Shown one piece after another: positions 8,634-15,899 of a DNA stretch of 64,000 nt. The notes under the pieces were generated by a model that saw only the letters and a list, made by a program, of their open reading frames with translations, ran no database searches and was not told where the DNA came from. Origin of the DNA: Prochlorococcus marinus str. MIT 0912 (GTDB lineage: Bacteria > Cyanobacteriota > Cyanobacteriia > PCC-6307 > Cyanobiaceae); NCBI RefSeq assembly GCF_027359595.1, contig NZ_CP114783.1:496001-560000 (forward strand), written 5' to 3'. Within the stretch, counting starts at the first letter, position 1, and each line of letters opens with the position of its first letter. The position numbers were made by a program, and so were the translations under genes.

Positions 8634-8792
8634 TGATATAGCCAAGCCTAAATGGGAATAGATTCATAAACCCAATCATGCAGCTTAAAAAGTCTATTTT
8701 TTTTTGTTGAATTATTAAGTAAGCAGTTATTAATCCAAGAATAGATCACATATTTGTGGTAAGTCCTCAAAAATTTGGAAGTGCTTTCTTTA

Positions 8793-9221
8793 CTAAATTT
8801 CCTTAGCTAAATATTCAATATAATTTTTCAAAGTAAAACCATGAGAATCATCATTCCCTTTTACACAATCAATATCATCAATAAGGTCTAAATTATGTCC
8901 AGCCATTAGTTCCTTTACTCTGGCATTAAACCAATCCTTGAGGGGTTTCTGAATTGCATTTTTTTGATGTTGGGACCATAAATAAGTATCAAAAGCTTTT
9001 ACAGCATCCTCTCTGCTCCACCTTGGTAGACCAAGAAAATGATTTTTAACAGGACAATCTTTCCTATTGATATAATGCTTTTTCGCAGTCTTAGACATTC
9101 CTCTTATATACCGTTCTCCTGCATGTGTATTTTTAACTAACAACTGACCTGCCGTATTTTCATCTTTAACTTGAATCTCTCTCCTAAGTTCCTTTTGGCC
9201 TAAGACTTGTATTGGATCCAT
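8793..9221 (-). CDS. DUF4326-like protein, smaller of two paralogues
   Basis: 142 residues. It shares with the 6917 gene Y-[VI]-RG, AKK.YI-[SN]-RKDCPV-[RK]-N, a FDxxLW helix, W[LF][DN]ARVK[DE] and a [CS]HG[YF]TLK[KN]YIE ending. The Cys before HG is Ser here and the upstream CxC is lost, so any metal- or redox-dependent function of the Cys would differ between the two copies. Function unknown. Confidence 0.7.
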   Translation of the reverse strand: MDPIQVLGQKELRREIQVKDENTAGQLLVKNTHAGERYIRGMSKTAKKHYINRKDCPVKNHFLGLPRWSREDAVKAFDTYLWSQHQKNAIQKPLKDWFNARVKELMAGHNLDLIDDIDCVKGNDDSHGFTLKNYIEYLAKEI

Positions 9222-9362
9222 AACTAGTTGGCTTTTTTAAGATTACAAAATTTCAACCGAAAATTTTTGAATACATTTTTCCAGTAATTAATTATAGAAT
9301 CAGGAATAGGTTTATTTAGGGGCATTTGGAAAAAGAGTGCTTCAAACATTAATTTTTAACCT

Positions 9363-9720
9363 CTATTCACGCTTAGACAGAATTTGTTTCACTTCCTCAC
9401 CATGAACAAATTTGATTTCACCTGAATCAACGTTAGCGACTTGAAAAAGTATAGGAGTATCTGGATCTCTTGCACCTCCAACAAATAAGAGATCTATCGT
9501 AATCTCATCTTATCCAACAAGAACAGTATCTCCAGGTTTAACATTAAGAAATTCAGGCTCATTGATCTTTTTCTTTTTTACCGTCTCTGATTAATGGGTT
9601 TTTTGGAAAAAAGAACGTTACTAATCGACCAAAGAAAAAGCTACCTAATAAAACGAAGCCACCTCCACCAAAATAGATTAGTAGATTCGCTTGTGTAGAG
9701 GATGCAAGGATTGGAATCAT
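9363..9720 (-). pseudogene. Broken membrane-anchored protein gene
   Basis: From ATG at 9720 a 53-residue frame runs with a membrane segment (ANLLIYFGGGGFVLLGSFFF) and stops at 9559. In the adjacent frame a protein-like sequence continues: EPEFLNVKPGDTVLVG, an in-frame TAA, then DEITIDLLFVGGARDPDTPI... to 9363. The shift sits in an A-rich run (GGTAAAAAAGAAAAAGATC). The simplest reading is one ~118-residue gene with a frameshift and one nonsense codon. Alternatively the 53-residue N-terminal part is still made. Confidence 0.55.
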
Positions 9721-9725
9721 TCTTT

Positions 9726-9809
9726 TTATAATTTACTTGCGATTAAGACAAACATTAGTATCCCTGATACAAGAACAATATCAATAGGCAAGTGATAGTT
9801 AATATCCAT
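9726..9809 (-). CDS. Possible tiny membrane protein (27 aa)
   Basis: 27 residues, almost all one hydrophobic helix (IDIVLVSGILMFVLIASKL). It lies between two other small minus-strand frames with gaps of 2-5 bp, which hints at an operon. Short, so uncertain. Confidence 0.4.
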   Translation of the reverse strand: MDINYHLPIDIVLVSGILMFVLIASKL

Positions 9810-9811
9810 GC

Positions 9812-9937
9812 TTATTTAAGAAAAGGAAGAAATTTGCTGAAGGTTGCAGGAAATGATCCAATGATCAGAGCCAACAAACCAAGAACAACAGCCACAATCG
9901 CAGCGTCTACTAAAAGATCTTTCCAGTTGTATTTCAT
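9812..9937 (-). CDS. Small membrane protein (41 aa), similar to 8505
   Basis: MKYNWKDLLVDAAIVAVVLG... one transmembrane helix and a short Phe/Lys tail. N-terminal similarity to the 8505 gene supports it. It stands 2 bp before the 9726 frame. Confidence 0.6.
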   Translation of the reverse strand: MKYNWKDLLVDAAIVAVVLGLLALIIGSFPATFSKFLPFLK

Positions 9938-10046
9938 AAAACAATCATATTACTTTTACTGTTGAGTTTTTATAGGCTTAAAGACCAGTTGCACCAACTG
10001 AGCAAAATCTTGCATCACCCTCGACTCTGCGCCCTATATCGATTTT

Positions 10047-10187
10047 TTAAAGCAAGAACCTATGATGATCTCCCATGCCGTCAAGAGGGTAGTCGTTTTC
10101 ATACTGTTCAACAATTTTAGTTGAAACATTAAATTTACTTATTAAGTTAGAGATTCTTTTGTTAATTAAACGAGAAATGAAAGCCAT
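10047..10187 (-). CDS. Hypothetical small protein (46 aa)
   Basis: 46 residues, basic and helical at the start (MAFISRLINKRISNLISKF), then polar with YPLDGMGDHH. No membrane segment. ATG start, no close neighbour in the same direction. Confidence 0.45.
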   Translation of the reverse strand: MAFISRLINKRISNLISKFNVSTKIVEQYENDYPLDGMGDHHRFLL

Positions 10188-10330
10188 AAAACTTTTCAAG
10201 TTGTGCTCGTTATAACGACAGGCCAAACACTTTCAAGTGGTTGATACGGAAAAGAAGTTTTATTTAGGTACAACAAAAATATAATCAAGATATCCCAACC
10301 ACTGTTATGCAATGGCCTATTTGTTAGGCG

Positions 10331-10585
10331 ATGTTAAATATGTGGACGAGTTTAACGCCATTGCGTAATTTACTTTTTCTCTCACTAGCAGTATTACTGA
10401 CAGGTTGGACCAATACTGGAGATGGAGGGGATTTCTCATCAGGTTGGAATCCATCTTTCCCTAGTCAGCCAGAAACTTTTACTATTGATGGAGTTCTGGC
10501 CAATATGCTGAATTCTATTACTAGACAAGTGAACACCCCCAATATCTGTGATTACTGGGAAGGGGTTTATGACTTAATTAATTGA
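10331..10585 (+). CDS. Possible secreted protein (84 aa)
   Basis: An N-terminal hydrophobic stretch (LRNLLFLSLAVLLTGW) looks like a signal peptide or anchor, followed by a Gly/Asp/Pro-rich polar part. Met1 or Met4 may be the start. It overlaps the 3' end of the convergent gene at 10567 by 19 bp. No family recognised. Confidence 0.5.
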   Translation: MLNMWTSLTPLRNLLFLSLAVLLTGWTNTGDGGDFSSGWNPSFPSQPETFTIDGVLANMLNSITRQVNTPNICDYWEGVYDLIN

Positions 10586-10788
10586 TAGCCTTTTACGAGG
10601 TTATATAGCCCCCAACCAAAAGCTCCAAGTACAAGGCCATAAAAAACAAATGGAACAATTGGATTTTTATACAAAAAAGACCTAACCTTTTTTTGAATAT
10701 TTTCTTTATCAAGTACGGGTAACTTTAATTCAACTGGTTTTTCTCTTGGAGGGAGTCCCAATTCTTTTCTTCTTTTAGCTTCTCCCAT
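10567..10788 (-). CDS. DUF2839-type (MGEAKRRK) protein
   Basis: 73 residues beginning MGEAKRRKELGLPPR, a cyanobacterial signature, then a linker and one transmembrane helix (VPFVFYGLVLGAFGWGLY). A second member lies at 16501. The MGEAKRRK box resembles that of SecA-binding and other small cyanobacterial proteins. Role unknown. Confidence 0.85.
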   Translation of the reverse strand: MGEAKRRKELGLPPREKPVELKLPVLDKENIQKKVRSFLYKNPIVPFVFYGLVLGAFGWGLYNLVKGYQLIKS

Positions 10789-10882
10789 AAAAAAAGAGGA
10801 CGTAATCCTTTAAAGATAAATCGGAGTTGGGCTTTGGCTTAAAAAGATTTAGACGGTTTAATAAAAAAAATAATTATTTGGC

Positions 10883-11038
10883 ATGACTGAAAAAATAGAC
10901 CCAAAAGAATATGAGGCAGCATGGGAATCTGTTCTAGATTGCGTGGATGGGATGAAAGAAGAGTTCAGTTGGTCAAAAGATGTAATTGCCGAGATGCTTA
11001 GAGAACTTGCTGAGAAAGTGGAAAGCGAAGAGGATTAA
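10883..11038 (+). CDS. Small acidic helical protein (51 aa)
   Basis: 51 residues, strongly acidic and helical (YEAAWESVLDCVDGMKEEF..., ending EKVESEED). A good terminator follows at 11111. No membrane segment, family unknown. Confidence 0.6.
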   Translation: MTEKIDPKEYEAAWESVLDCVDGMKEEFSWSKDVIAEMLRELAEKVESEED

Positions 11039-11110
11039 AAAAGACTAATATAATTTCATCAAGTTAACGACTTAGCTCTGCTAGCAACTGCTAGCTCAGG
11101 TCTAAGAACT

Positions 11111-11141
11111 AAAAAACCTCCCTAAAAAGGAGGTTTTTTTT
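11111..11141 (+). terminator. Rho-independent terminator
   Basis: Stem AAAAAACCTCC / GGAGGTTTTTT with a seven-base loop and a T tract, about 70 bp after the gene at 10883. Its A/T flanks make it usable in both directions. Confidence 0.85.
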
Positions 11142-11150
11142 CGTATTTTG

Positions 11151-11270
11151 CTATGTTCGCAGATATGAATTGACAATCTCTTTGATTTTCACAACATGAA
11201 CCCAACCTATTTCTCCAGCATCCAAGTTTGTTGGTATTAGTGGATTCGTAAAGATTTTTAGCGCCTTCAT
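11151..11270 (-). CDS. Possible small protein (39 aa)
   Basis: 39 residues with a balanced composition (MKALKIFTNPLIPTNLDAG..., VHVVKIKEIVNSYL). An AAAGAG purine stretch precedes the ATG. It ends 10 bp from the bidirectional terminator. No family recognised; could be a fragment. Confidence 0.45.
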   Translation of the reverse strand: MKALKIFTNPLIPTNLDAGEIGWVHVVKIKEIVNSYLRT

Positions 11271-11431
11271 CTCTTTTTTAACTAGCAAATTTGATACATG
11301 TGAAATACAGTATTTGAATACGCTCTAAGTAAAACAAATAATTAATTCTAGAAAAGGATACTTAAAATATTTTCTGAGCAAATGGGACAGAAACTTAATC
11401 ATCAACAAATAGCTAGAAATTTAGAAAGGCT

Positions 11432-11545
11432 ATGGCAAACAAAGCCAATGAGAAGAAACTTAGAAGGTTGTACGAAGAAACAATGTTTCAACAATTCATC
11501 TCAATGGAAAAAAGTGAATTATCTGAGCTTTTATGGCATGGATAA
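11432..11545 (+). CDS. Small basic protein (37 aa), relative of 15801
   Basis: Frame MANKANEKKLRRLYEETMFQQ, then FISMEKSELSELLWHG. A longer frame from 11382 overlaps it, but this frame is the one conserved at 15801-15899 (EKRKKLFQEIMTKQFIS). No membrane segment, function unknown. Confidence 0.5.
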   Translation: MANKANEKKLRRLYEETMFQQFISMEKSELSELLWHG

Positions 11546-11602
11546 TCAAACTCATACACTTAAGTTTTAGAATTCCAATAAAAAATCTTCTATTCACAAA
11601 TC

Positions 11603-11791
11603 ATGAAATATTTTTTTGGTCTTACTCTTTCAGAAATGGGAATAAGTCCCATATTACTCGCCATAATAATTTCATTTAGCATTTTATTTATCGTTGCATT
11701 TGGCCTTAGCTCAAAGAATATGGATAGTGATGGAATTATGAATTGGATGATGAAAAAGCCTGAAGACTGGATAGGGAATAAAAAGTCATAA
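11603..11791 (+). CDS. Small membrane protein (62 aa)
   Basis: One transmembrane helix (ISPILLAIIISFSILFIVAFGL), then a polar tail DGIMNWMMKKPEDWIGN. The opposite-strand frame here is judged a shadow. It overlaps the convergent frame at 11786 by a few bases. Confidence 0.55.
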   Translation: MKYFFGLTLSEMGISPILLAIIISFSILFIVAFGLSSKNMDSDGIMNWMMKKPEDWIGNKKS

Positions 11792-11953
11792 CGCATCATT
11801 CAAACATTCTTGTTCAATTTCCTTTAACATTAAGTTGATATCTTTCAATCTATTTTCAGCCATAGAAATATATTTTTCTGCACCGTACCTACCTTCAAAG
11901 GTTTTAGTTTCACTTGAAGAAAATCCGTATACATTTTTATATCTCTCTGCCAT
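11786..11953 (-). CDS. Small charged protein (55 aa), possibly frameshifted at its N terminus
   Basis: From ATG 11953: MAERYKNVYGFSSSETKTFE..., then a helical, acidic end ENRLKDINLMLKEIEQE. Just upstream, in another frame, ATG 11994 begins MSSQYKSLIEARNQWQRDI, which looks like a natural start to the same protein. Either the shorter frame is the gene or an indel has cut the N terminus. Confidence 0.45.
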   Translation of the reverse strand: MAERYKNVYGFSSSETKTFEGRYGAEKYISMAENRLKDINLMLKEIEQECLNDAL

Positions 11954-12003
11954 TGATTTCTAGCTTCAATTAAAGATTTATATTGACTACTCATTTTAGA
12001 TAT

Positions 12004-12315
12004 TCATAAATTAGTTTGATTGACTTTAGAAATAATAAAACATGAAATAAATGAAATTATATTTGCACTCAAACGACCCATAGGGGTCGAAATTGATAAA
12101 GATCTTTCAAAATTCCTAACTAAATCCAATCTGGACTGCTTGATAGTCTTTTCACCTCTGGTATTTAAAATGTTTTCAATTATTTCATGCATTTGTTCAT
12201 GCATGGGGTGTGAGTTGTTAATACTCCAATATCTATCTAAAGCATGAAGCTTACTGTTACTAAAACATTCCGCTCGACTCTTAAAGAAGATAGAATCAAC
12301 AGATGACAAGAACAT
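12004..12315 (-). CDS. Possible protein of unknown function (103 aa)
   Basis: A 103-residue frame with ordinary composition, helical, with INNSHPMHEQMHEIIENIL and RLDLVRNFERSL stretches. An overlapping plus-strand frame is Cys-rich and less plausible. It ends just before a recombinase relic on the other strand. May itself be part of a decayed element. Confidence 0.4.
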   Translation of the reverse strand: MFLSSVDSIFFKSRAECFSNSKLHALDRYWSINNSHPMHEQMHEIIENILNTRGEKTIKQSRLDLVRNFERSLSISTPMGRLSANIISFISCFIISKVNQTNL

Positions 12316-12373
12316 ATACTTTCCTAGGCCTGAAAATATGTTTTTTCATTTTCGCTCCTATAGGCAAAAATAG

Positions 12374-12577
12374 TCTAGAAGAAATGAAACAAAGTCTTGT
12401 TTCCTATTTACATTAAGGCATCGTTATGCAAAGGCTCTTCACACTCCTGGTATTTCTCTAACTAACATTGCCGCTGCTATGGGTCAAACCACAAAAGTGC
12501 ATCATCAAAGTTATGCAAGATTCATTTCAGACGGTACGGCTGAACTCTATGCCAAGTGCAACGCGAGGGTCTCATAA
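12374..12577 (+). pseudogene. Tyrosine recombinase (phage integrase) C-terminal remnant
   Basis: The frame is open from a stop at 12371 and has no start. It reads FTLRHRYAKALHTPGISLTN followed by IAAAMGQTTKVHHQSYARFI. These match boxes I-II of the tyrosine recombinase catalytic domain: the RHxY arginine-histidine, the 'G[HQ]' box and the tyrosine nucleophile in HHQSYARF. About 60 residues remain of a protein normally over 300. It marks a past integration event. Confidence 0.75.
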
Positions 12578-12579
12578 AT

Positions 12580-12726
12580 ATGGGAAAAAGACGCAACTCG
12601 TTCAAATACTTTGCTCCTCTAGTTCAGATAGTCCTATGCCCTGTAACTATTCTGTTTTTATGGACTGTGTTTACAGGTCCTGAAGTAATCCCTGAAGTTA
12701 AGGAAGAATTAGTTGGTAAAGAATAG
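12580..12726 (+). CDS. Small membrane protein (48 aa)
   Basis: Basic start MGKRRNSFKYFAP, one helix (LVQIVLCPVTILFLWTVF), then an acidic tail. It starts 2 bp after the recombinase remnant. Could be cargo of the old element. No family recognised. Confidence 0.5.
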   Translation: MGKRRNSFKYFAPLVQIVLCPVTILFLWTVFTGPEVIPEVKEELVGKE

Positions 12727-13469
12727 CAAAACGTCTAATATTGACATCTAATAGAGTTGACATAATAGACGTACGAAAAGTTTTCTTAGTTATGCCATAG
12801 CATTTCTTTTTATATTTATCGAACTTTCATCACAAGTTCATGGTTTTGAAAATATATTTATCCTAGATAAATCTCAAATATAAATCGCAAACAAATACGA
12901 TGGAACCCAAAAGGAATTAAAAGATAGTAACGATAAAACCCAAAGAGATTAAAAAGAAACCAAAAATTTAGTATTTCCCTTGATCCAATAAAACAGTATC
13001 AACCACTACACTTTTATCACGTTCGACTTCCTCTTGGAAATGCATGTTTGGGCAACAGGGAACAGGGTTGCCTCTGCTGAGAAACGTTATGAATCACCTT
13101 CCTTTGATCAGAAAAAACCTCTACAAGAAAAAATCACTCCACAAAGCTGATTTATTCTTGTCCTCTAGGCCAATTCATACAAGTCCAACAGAATTAAATG
13201 TTCGATTACTTAGAAAAGGGCCAAAAGAAAAGCGACACATCTGTCCGAATTTAAACTTGCTTCAAAGAGCACTTCAAGCTCCACAAATTTAAACAGCAAC
13301 TAAGCTAAAAAAGACAGCACAAGAAAAGACTGCATTCCGCGCATATAGCTTCGATGCTTAAATAAGACTTTCTAATAGATTCAATAAAATCTCATAATCA
13401 AATAAAGCGAGCTAAAACTCACACCGCAGCAAATTAGTCTTTATATTTATTTTATATTTAATAAACGCC
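12727..13469. other. 743 bp without a confident gene
   Basis: An 82-codon frame at 13044-13292 has an atypical Lys/Leu/Pro composition and no paralogue; another frame across the same DNA reads equally well for 36 codons. The region looks like decayed coding sequence downstream of a recombinase relic. The last ~100 bp is the promoter region of the hli gene at 13470. Confidence 0.4.
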
Positions 13470-13577
13470 ATGTCTCCTGAAGCAGAAAAGTTTAACGGTT
13501 GGGCAGCAATGCTTGGTTTCATTGCGGCCTTTGGTGCATACGCCACAACAGGTCAAATCATTCCTGGTATTTTCTAA
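13470..13577 (+). CDS. hli: High-light-inducible protein (35 aa)
   Basis: MSPEAEKFNGWAAMLGFIAA... with the Hli/LHC helix motif ExxNGxxAMxGF and the TTGQIIPGIF ending found in the other hli genes here. Hli proteins are single-helix thylakoid proteins that bind chlorophyll and carotenoid and protect photosystem II assembly and repair under stress. Strong terminator at 13642. Confidence 0.92.
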   Translation: MSPEAEKFNGWAAMLGFIAAFGAYATTGQIIPGIF

Positions 13578-13641
13578 ATGGAATTCAATCCATTTAAGCC
13601 TTATCAACAATTTTTTCAAAAATTACTGAAAAGATCTAGTA

Positions 13642-13677
13642 AAAGTTCTTAACGGTCTGGTTAAGAACTTTTTTTTT
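13642..13677 (+). terminator. Rho-independent terminator after hli
   Basis: Stem AAAGTTCTTAAC / GTTAAGAACTTT with a short loop, then eight T. Follows the hli gene at 13470. Confidence 0.9.
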
Positions 13678-13795
13678 GACCTTATTTGAACAAATACAAA
13701 TTAATTAATAACGTCTACTCATAAATCAACATAAATAGTTATGAACGGTAAAGATATTTTATCAATTAAAAACAATTAAAAGGGATTTAAGCAAT

Positions 13796-13838
13796 AAAAA
13801 GCCCCTTCCGTAATGACAGAGAAGAGGCCTTTTTATTA
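13796..13838 (-). terminator. Terminator of hli operon 1
   Basis: On the minus strand a GC-rich stem (AAAAAGGCCTCTTC / GAAGGGGCTTTTT) with T tract, 17 bp after the last hli stop. Identical in copy 2. Confidence 0.85.
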
Positions 13839-13854
13839 GTTATAAAACTAAGGA

Positions 13855-13980
13855 CTAAACAATTCCTGGAATGATCCAACCTGTTATTCCGTAGTTAATC
13901 ACTGCAGCAAAGAAGCCCATCATCGCTAGACGACCATTCATTTGCTCTGCTGTTTTCCAGTAGTTAGTTTCTTTGTTCAT
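13855..13980 (-). CDS. hli: High-light-inducible protein A1 (41 aa)
   Basis: MNKETNYWKTAEQMNGRLAM with the chlorophyll-binding motif ExMNGRLAMMGFFAA and the WIIPGIV end. The longer frame upstream is ignored because ATG 13980 overlaps the stop of the preceding hli gene by one base (TAATG-type). Last gene of a four-gene operon. Protein identical to the copy at 54251. Confidence 0.93.
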   Translation of the reverse strand: MNKETNYWKTAEQMNGRLAMMGFFAAVINYGITGWIIPGIV

Positions 13981-14126
13981 TACACGAAACCTGGAATGAT
14001 TTGACCGGTTGTGGCATAAGCACCGACTAGAGCAATGCATCCAAATAATGCTGCATAGCCGTTAAGCCTTTCTGCTGTTACCTTTTCAGGATCGATGTTT
14101 CTGTTGCTGTTGTTTTGAGTAGTCAT
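13980..14126 (-). CDS. hli: High-light-inducible protein B1 (48 aa)
   Basis: Starts MTTQNNSNRNIDPEKVTAER, then LNGYAALFGCIALVGAYATTGQIIPGFV. In the otherwise near-identical second cluster this position holds a clearly different protein (54376), so this gene is the divergent point between the two copies. Stop and start overlap with its neighbours on both sides. Confidence 0.92.
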   Translation of the reverse strand: MTTQNNSNRNIDPEKVTAERLNGYAALFGCIALVGAYATTGQIIPGFV

Positions 14127-14245
14127 TAAACGACACCTGGGATAAGTTGACCGGTTGTTAGGTAGATACCTGTTAGAAGAACGAATGCCATCATGGCTGG
14201 TCTGCCGATGCTTCTTTCTAAGATCGTTTTGTTAGATGGTTGCAT
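14126..14245 (-). CDS. hli: High-light-inducible protein C1 (39 aa)
   Basis: MQPSNKTILERSIGRPAMMA..., an Hli variant in which the NG of the motif is IG (ERSIGRPAMMAF), ending TTGQLIPGVV. Overlaps the next gene's start by one base. Identical protein in copy 2 at 54522. Confidence 0.9.
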   Translation of the reverse strand: MQPSNKTILERSIGRPAMMAFVLLTGIYLTTGQLIPGVV

Positions 14246-14278
14246 TGTTTTAGTAGTTACTTGTTAGTAGTTATTGGT

Positions 14279-14485
14279 TTAGAAAATTCCAGGAATGATT
14301 TGACCTGTTGTGAAGTATGAAACCAAAAGACTGACCATTCCGATCATTGCCCAACGGCCATTTGTCTTTTCTGCTTCTTCTGGATAACTGGTGTAGTCCT
14401 CTACAAGCTGAGGCTGTGTTTCACGGCCAAAGATATTTTGCTTGCCGTACTCAGTGATTACTTGAGATGAGGTTGAACTTGTCAT
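14279..14485 (-). CDS. hli: High-light-inducible protein D1 (68 aa), first gene of the operon
   Basis: 68 residues, longer N terminus (QVITEYGKQNIFGRETQPQL) followed by EEAEKTNGRWAMIGMVSLLV and TTGQIIPGIF. Full ExxNGRxAM motif. The spacer to 14767 (282 bp) carries the divergent promoters, including GATACGGTCGGGTACGGC near 14545 and the LWNLPALLLL-family element at 14671. Copy 2 at 54675 is three residues longer near the N terminus. Confidence 0.93.
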   Translation of the reverse strand: MTSSTSSQVITEYGKQNIFGRETQPQLVEDYTSYPEEAEKTNGRWAMIGMVSLLVSYFTTGQIIPGIF

Positions 14486-14670
14486 TACTGGAATTGCGTT
14501 GATGTGAAGTAATGTAAAGTATGGATTTTTTAAGTGAAAGATACGGTCGGGTACGGCTTCTTCTAACTCTTAATAGCTTTAAGCCTCAAACACTAAATAC
14601 AGCAACTAATTAGAGAGATATTGATCACATGATTAGATTTATTGATCACTGTGATAAGTATAAATAGCCC

Positions 14671-14695
14671 GAACTGGTTAGCCCTACTTCAACCG
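14671..14695 (+). promoter_or_regulatory. Conserved upstream element of the LWNLPALLLL family
   Basis: GGTTAGCCCTACTTCAACCG lies 72 bp before the ATG at 14767. Same element as at 8126, 51211 and 55076. Confidence 0.65.
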
Positions 14696-14766
14696 TCCTA
14701 CAGCACTTTAGAGCTCTTTTTTAGGTTGGATACACCTTCTAGACACACAGAAAAAAACCTTTAGTC

Positions 14767-14877
14767 ATGCTTGCAATCAACAAAGCTACTGCTGCAAAAC
14801 TAATTGTTCTGTGGAATCTTCCTGCACTACTGCTATTAGTTGGTGCTTATGAAGTTGGTACTTCCGTATTTTCTTAA
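14767..14877 (+). CDS. Small membrane protein of the LWNLPALLLL family (36 aa)
   Basis: MLAINKATAAKLIVLWNLPA followed by LLLLVGAYEVGTSVFS: one helix with a central Pro. It is divergent from hli operon 1 and nearly identical to 55172. Also related to 7931 and 51004. The steady pairing with hli operons and the shared upstream element point to co-regulation with light stress (inference). Confidence 0.78.
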   Translation: MLAINKATAAKLIVLWNLPALLLLVGAYEVGTSVFS

Positions 14878-14884
14878 CTAACCA

Positions 14885-15049
14885 ATGACATCATCTAATA
14901 AGAGTCCAAAGAACTGGTCCGAGTGGAACAATACAAAGCATTTCACTGATTATTCAAGAGATTCAGGAACAGGCAAATTTGTTCGCTTTACGATTGCCGC
15001 CTTACTATTCATTCCCGTTGGATTTCTTGCTTATATGACTACTATTTAG
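14885..15049 (+). CDS. Small membrane protein (54 aa)
   Basis: Polar N-terminal half (MTSSNKSPKNWSEWNNTKHF) and one C-terminal helix (FTIAALLFIPVGFLAYMTT). It starts 7 bp after the 14767 gene, so is probably co-transcribed. It is not present beside the second cluster copy, so the duplicated block ends at 14877. Confidence 0.6.
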   Translation: MTSSNKSPKNWSEWNNTKHFTDYSRDSGTGKFVRFTIAALLFIPVGFLAYMTTI

Positions 15050-15383
15050 GTTATGGATGAAACTAGGTAAAATTGATTTTATTATATTTTTGCTCTATGT
15101 TTTTTAGTTTTCAAATTAGGTGGGTTGCTCCAATAATAGATCCAAAAACGAACTAAATCCCCGTCTAGCATTTATATTGACTGGAAAGACTATGAGGAAA
15201 TTAAAAATGTATTTTGTTTCGGAATATGCGTGGTGTATGACTAGATAACTAAGTTAATCAAATAAGAAGAATTTATCCTTTTCACTAGAATTACTAATTC
15301 TAGTGAACAACAACTGGGTGAGTTTACCCATCCAAGATATTTCATTAACAAGCTAGATTAAGTAAATCAATAAATCACCTTCT
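15050..15383. other. 334 bp intergenic region with a perfect palindrome
   Basis: No gene longer than about 18 codons. The only notable structure is the inverted repeat at 15283-15305. Confidence 0.5.
15283..15305. repeat. Perfect inverted repeat, 10-bp arms
   Basis: CACTAGAATT-ACT-AATTCTAGTG. No T tract follows, so it is more likely an operator or cruciform than a terminator. It stands about 80 bp before the gene at 15384. Confidence 0.6.
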
Positions 15384-15665
15384 ATGAATCCTAAACCAGA
15401 TGATTTAAAGATGCTTACTAGCAAGTACAAGACTATGAATATTGAAGAATTAAAAGCAAGTATAGACAACTTGGGAGAAAATAATGATTGCTCTAACCAA
15501 TTCCAAAGCATTGATATTGCAAAAAATGAACTAGAACATAAGTACAAAGAAAGACAAGAACAAATAGAGCTTCTAACTCAATCACTTAGCTCTTCGTCAC
15601 GAGTCGGTAGATGGATAACTAGCATTTCAGCAGTATTTAAAAAATTTAGAGAATCCAAAAATTAA
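15384..15665 (+). CDS. Hypothetical coiled-coil protein (93 aa)
   Basis: 93 residues, charged, with long heptad-like helices (MNIEELKASIDNLGE..., AKNELEHKYKERQEQIELL) and a basic C terminus. No membrane segment. Family unknown. The overlapping minus-strand frame is a shadow. Confidence 0.6.
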   Translation: MNPKPDDLKMLTSKYKTMNIEELKASIDNLGENNDCSNQFQSIDIAKNELEHKYKERQEQIELLTQSLSSSSRVGRWITSISAVFKKFRESKN

Positions 15666-15800
15666 ATTGGAGAGAAACAACCTCCTTATCAAAGAATAAT
15701 TATTTATATTGCTAAAGTTTAAATAATTGAGAATAGTCCCAAATCTTATGGAGTTTGGTCTATTAGAAAGATTGGATACTTTGCTTTACTGGGAAAAAGG

Positions 15801-15899
15801 ATGAAATGCTTGGCTTTAGAAAAAAGAAAAAAACTATTCCAAGAAATCATGACAAAACAATTCATCTCAATATCAATAGATTACTTCTTAGTCTTTTAA
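15801..15899 (+). CDS. Small protein (32 aa), relative of 11432
   Basis: MKCLALEKRKKLFQEIMTKQ followed by FISISIDYFLVF. The EKRKKLFQEIMTKQFIS part matches the 11432 protein. It ends directly against the convergent gene at 15900. Short, so only moderately supported. Confidence 0.4.
   Translation: MKCLALEKRKKLFQEIMTKQFISISIDYFLVF

Larger units (their letters stand above)
13791..14877. repeat. hli cluster block, copy 1 (direct repeat with 54185-55282)
   Basis: The block has a minus-strand four-gene hli operon, its terminator, a divergent small gene and all spacers. It recurs at 54185-55282 in the same orientation and nearly base for base, except the second hli gene and a few scattered changes. 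The two copies are direct repeats about 40 kb apart. Confidence 0.9.

Noticed and set aside
12468..12683. 71-codon ORF over the recombinase relic
   Set aside because: Out-of-frame shadow; the other frame gives the clear RHRY...HHQSYARF recombinase text.
13044..13292. 82-codon plus-strand ORF
   Set aside because: Lys/Leu/Pro-rich, no paralogue, and another frame over the same DNA is equally open; treated as decayed sequence.
14630..14670. TGATCAC and TGTGATAA near the hli promoter as a CRP site
   Set aside because: Half-sites do not form TGTGA-N6-TCACA and copy 2 has lost them.
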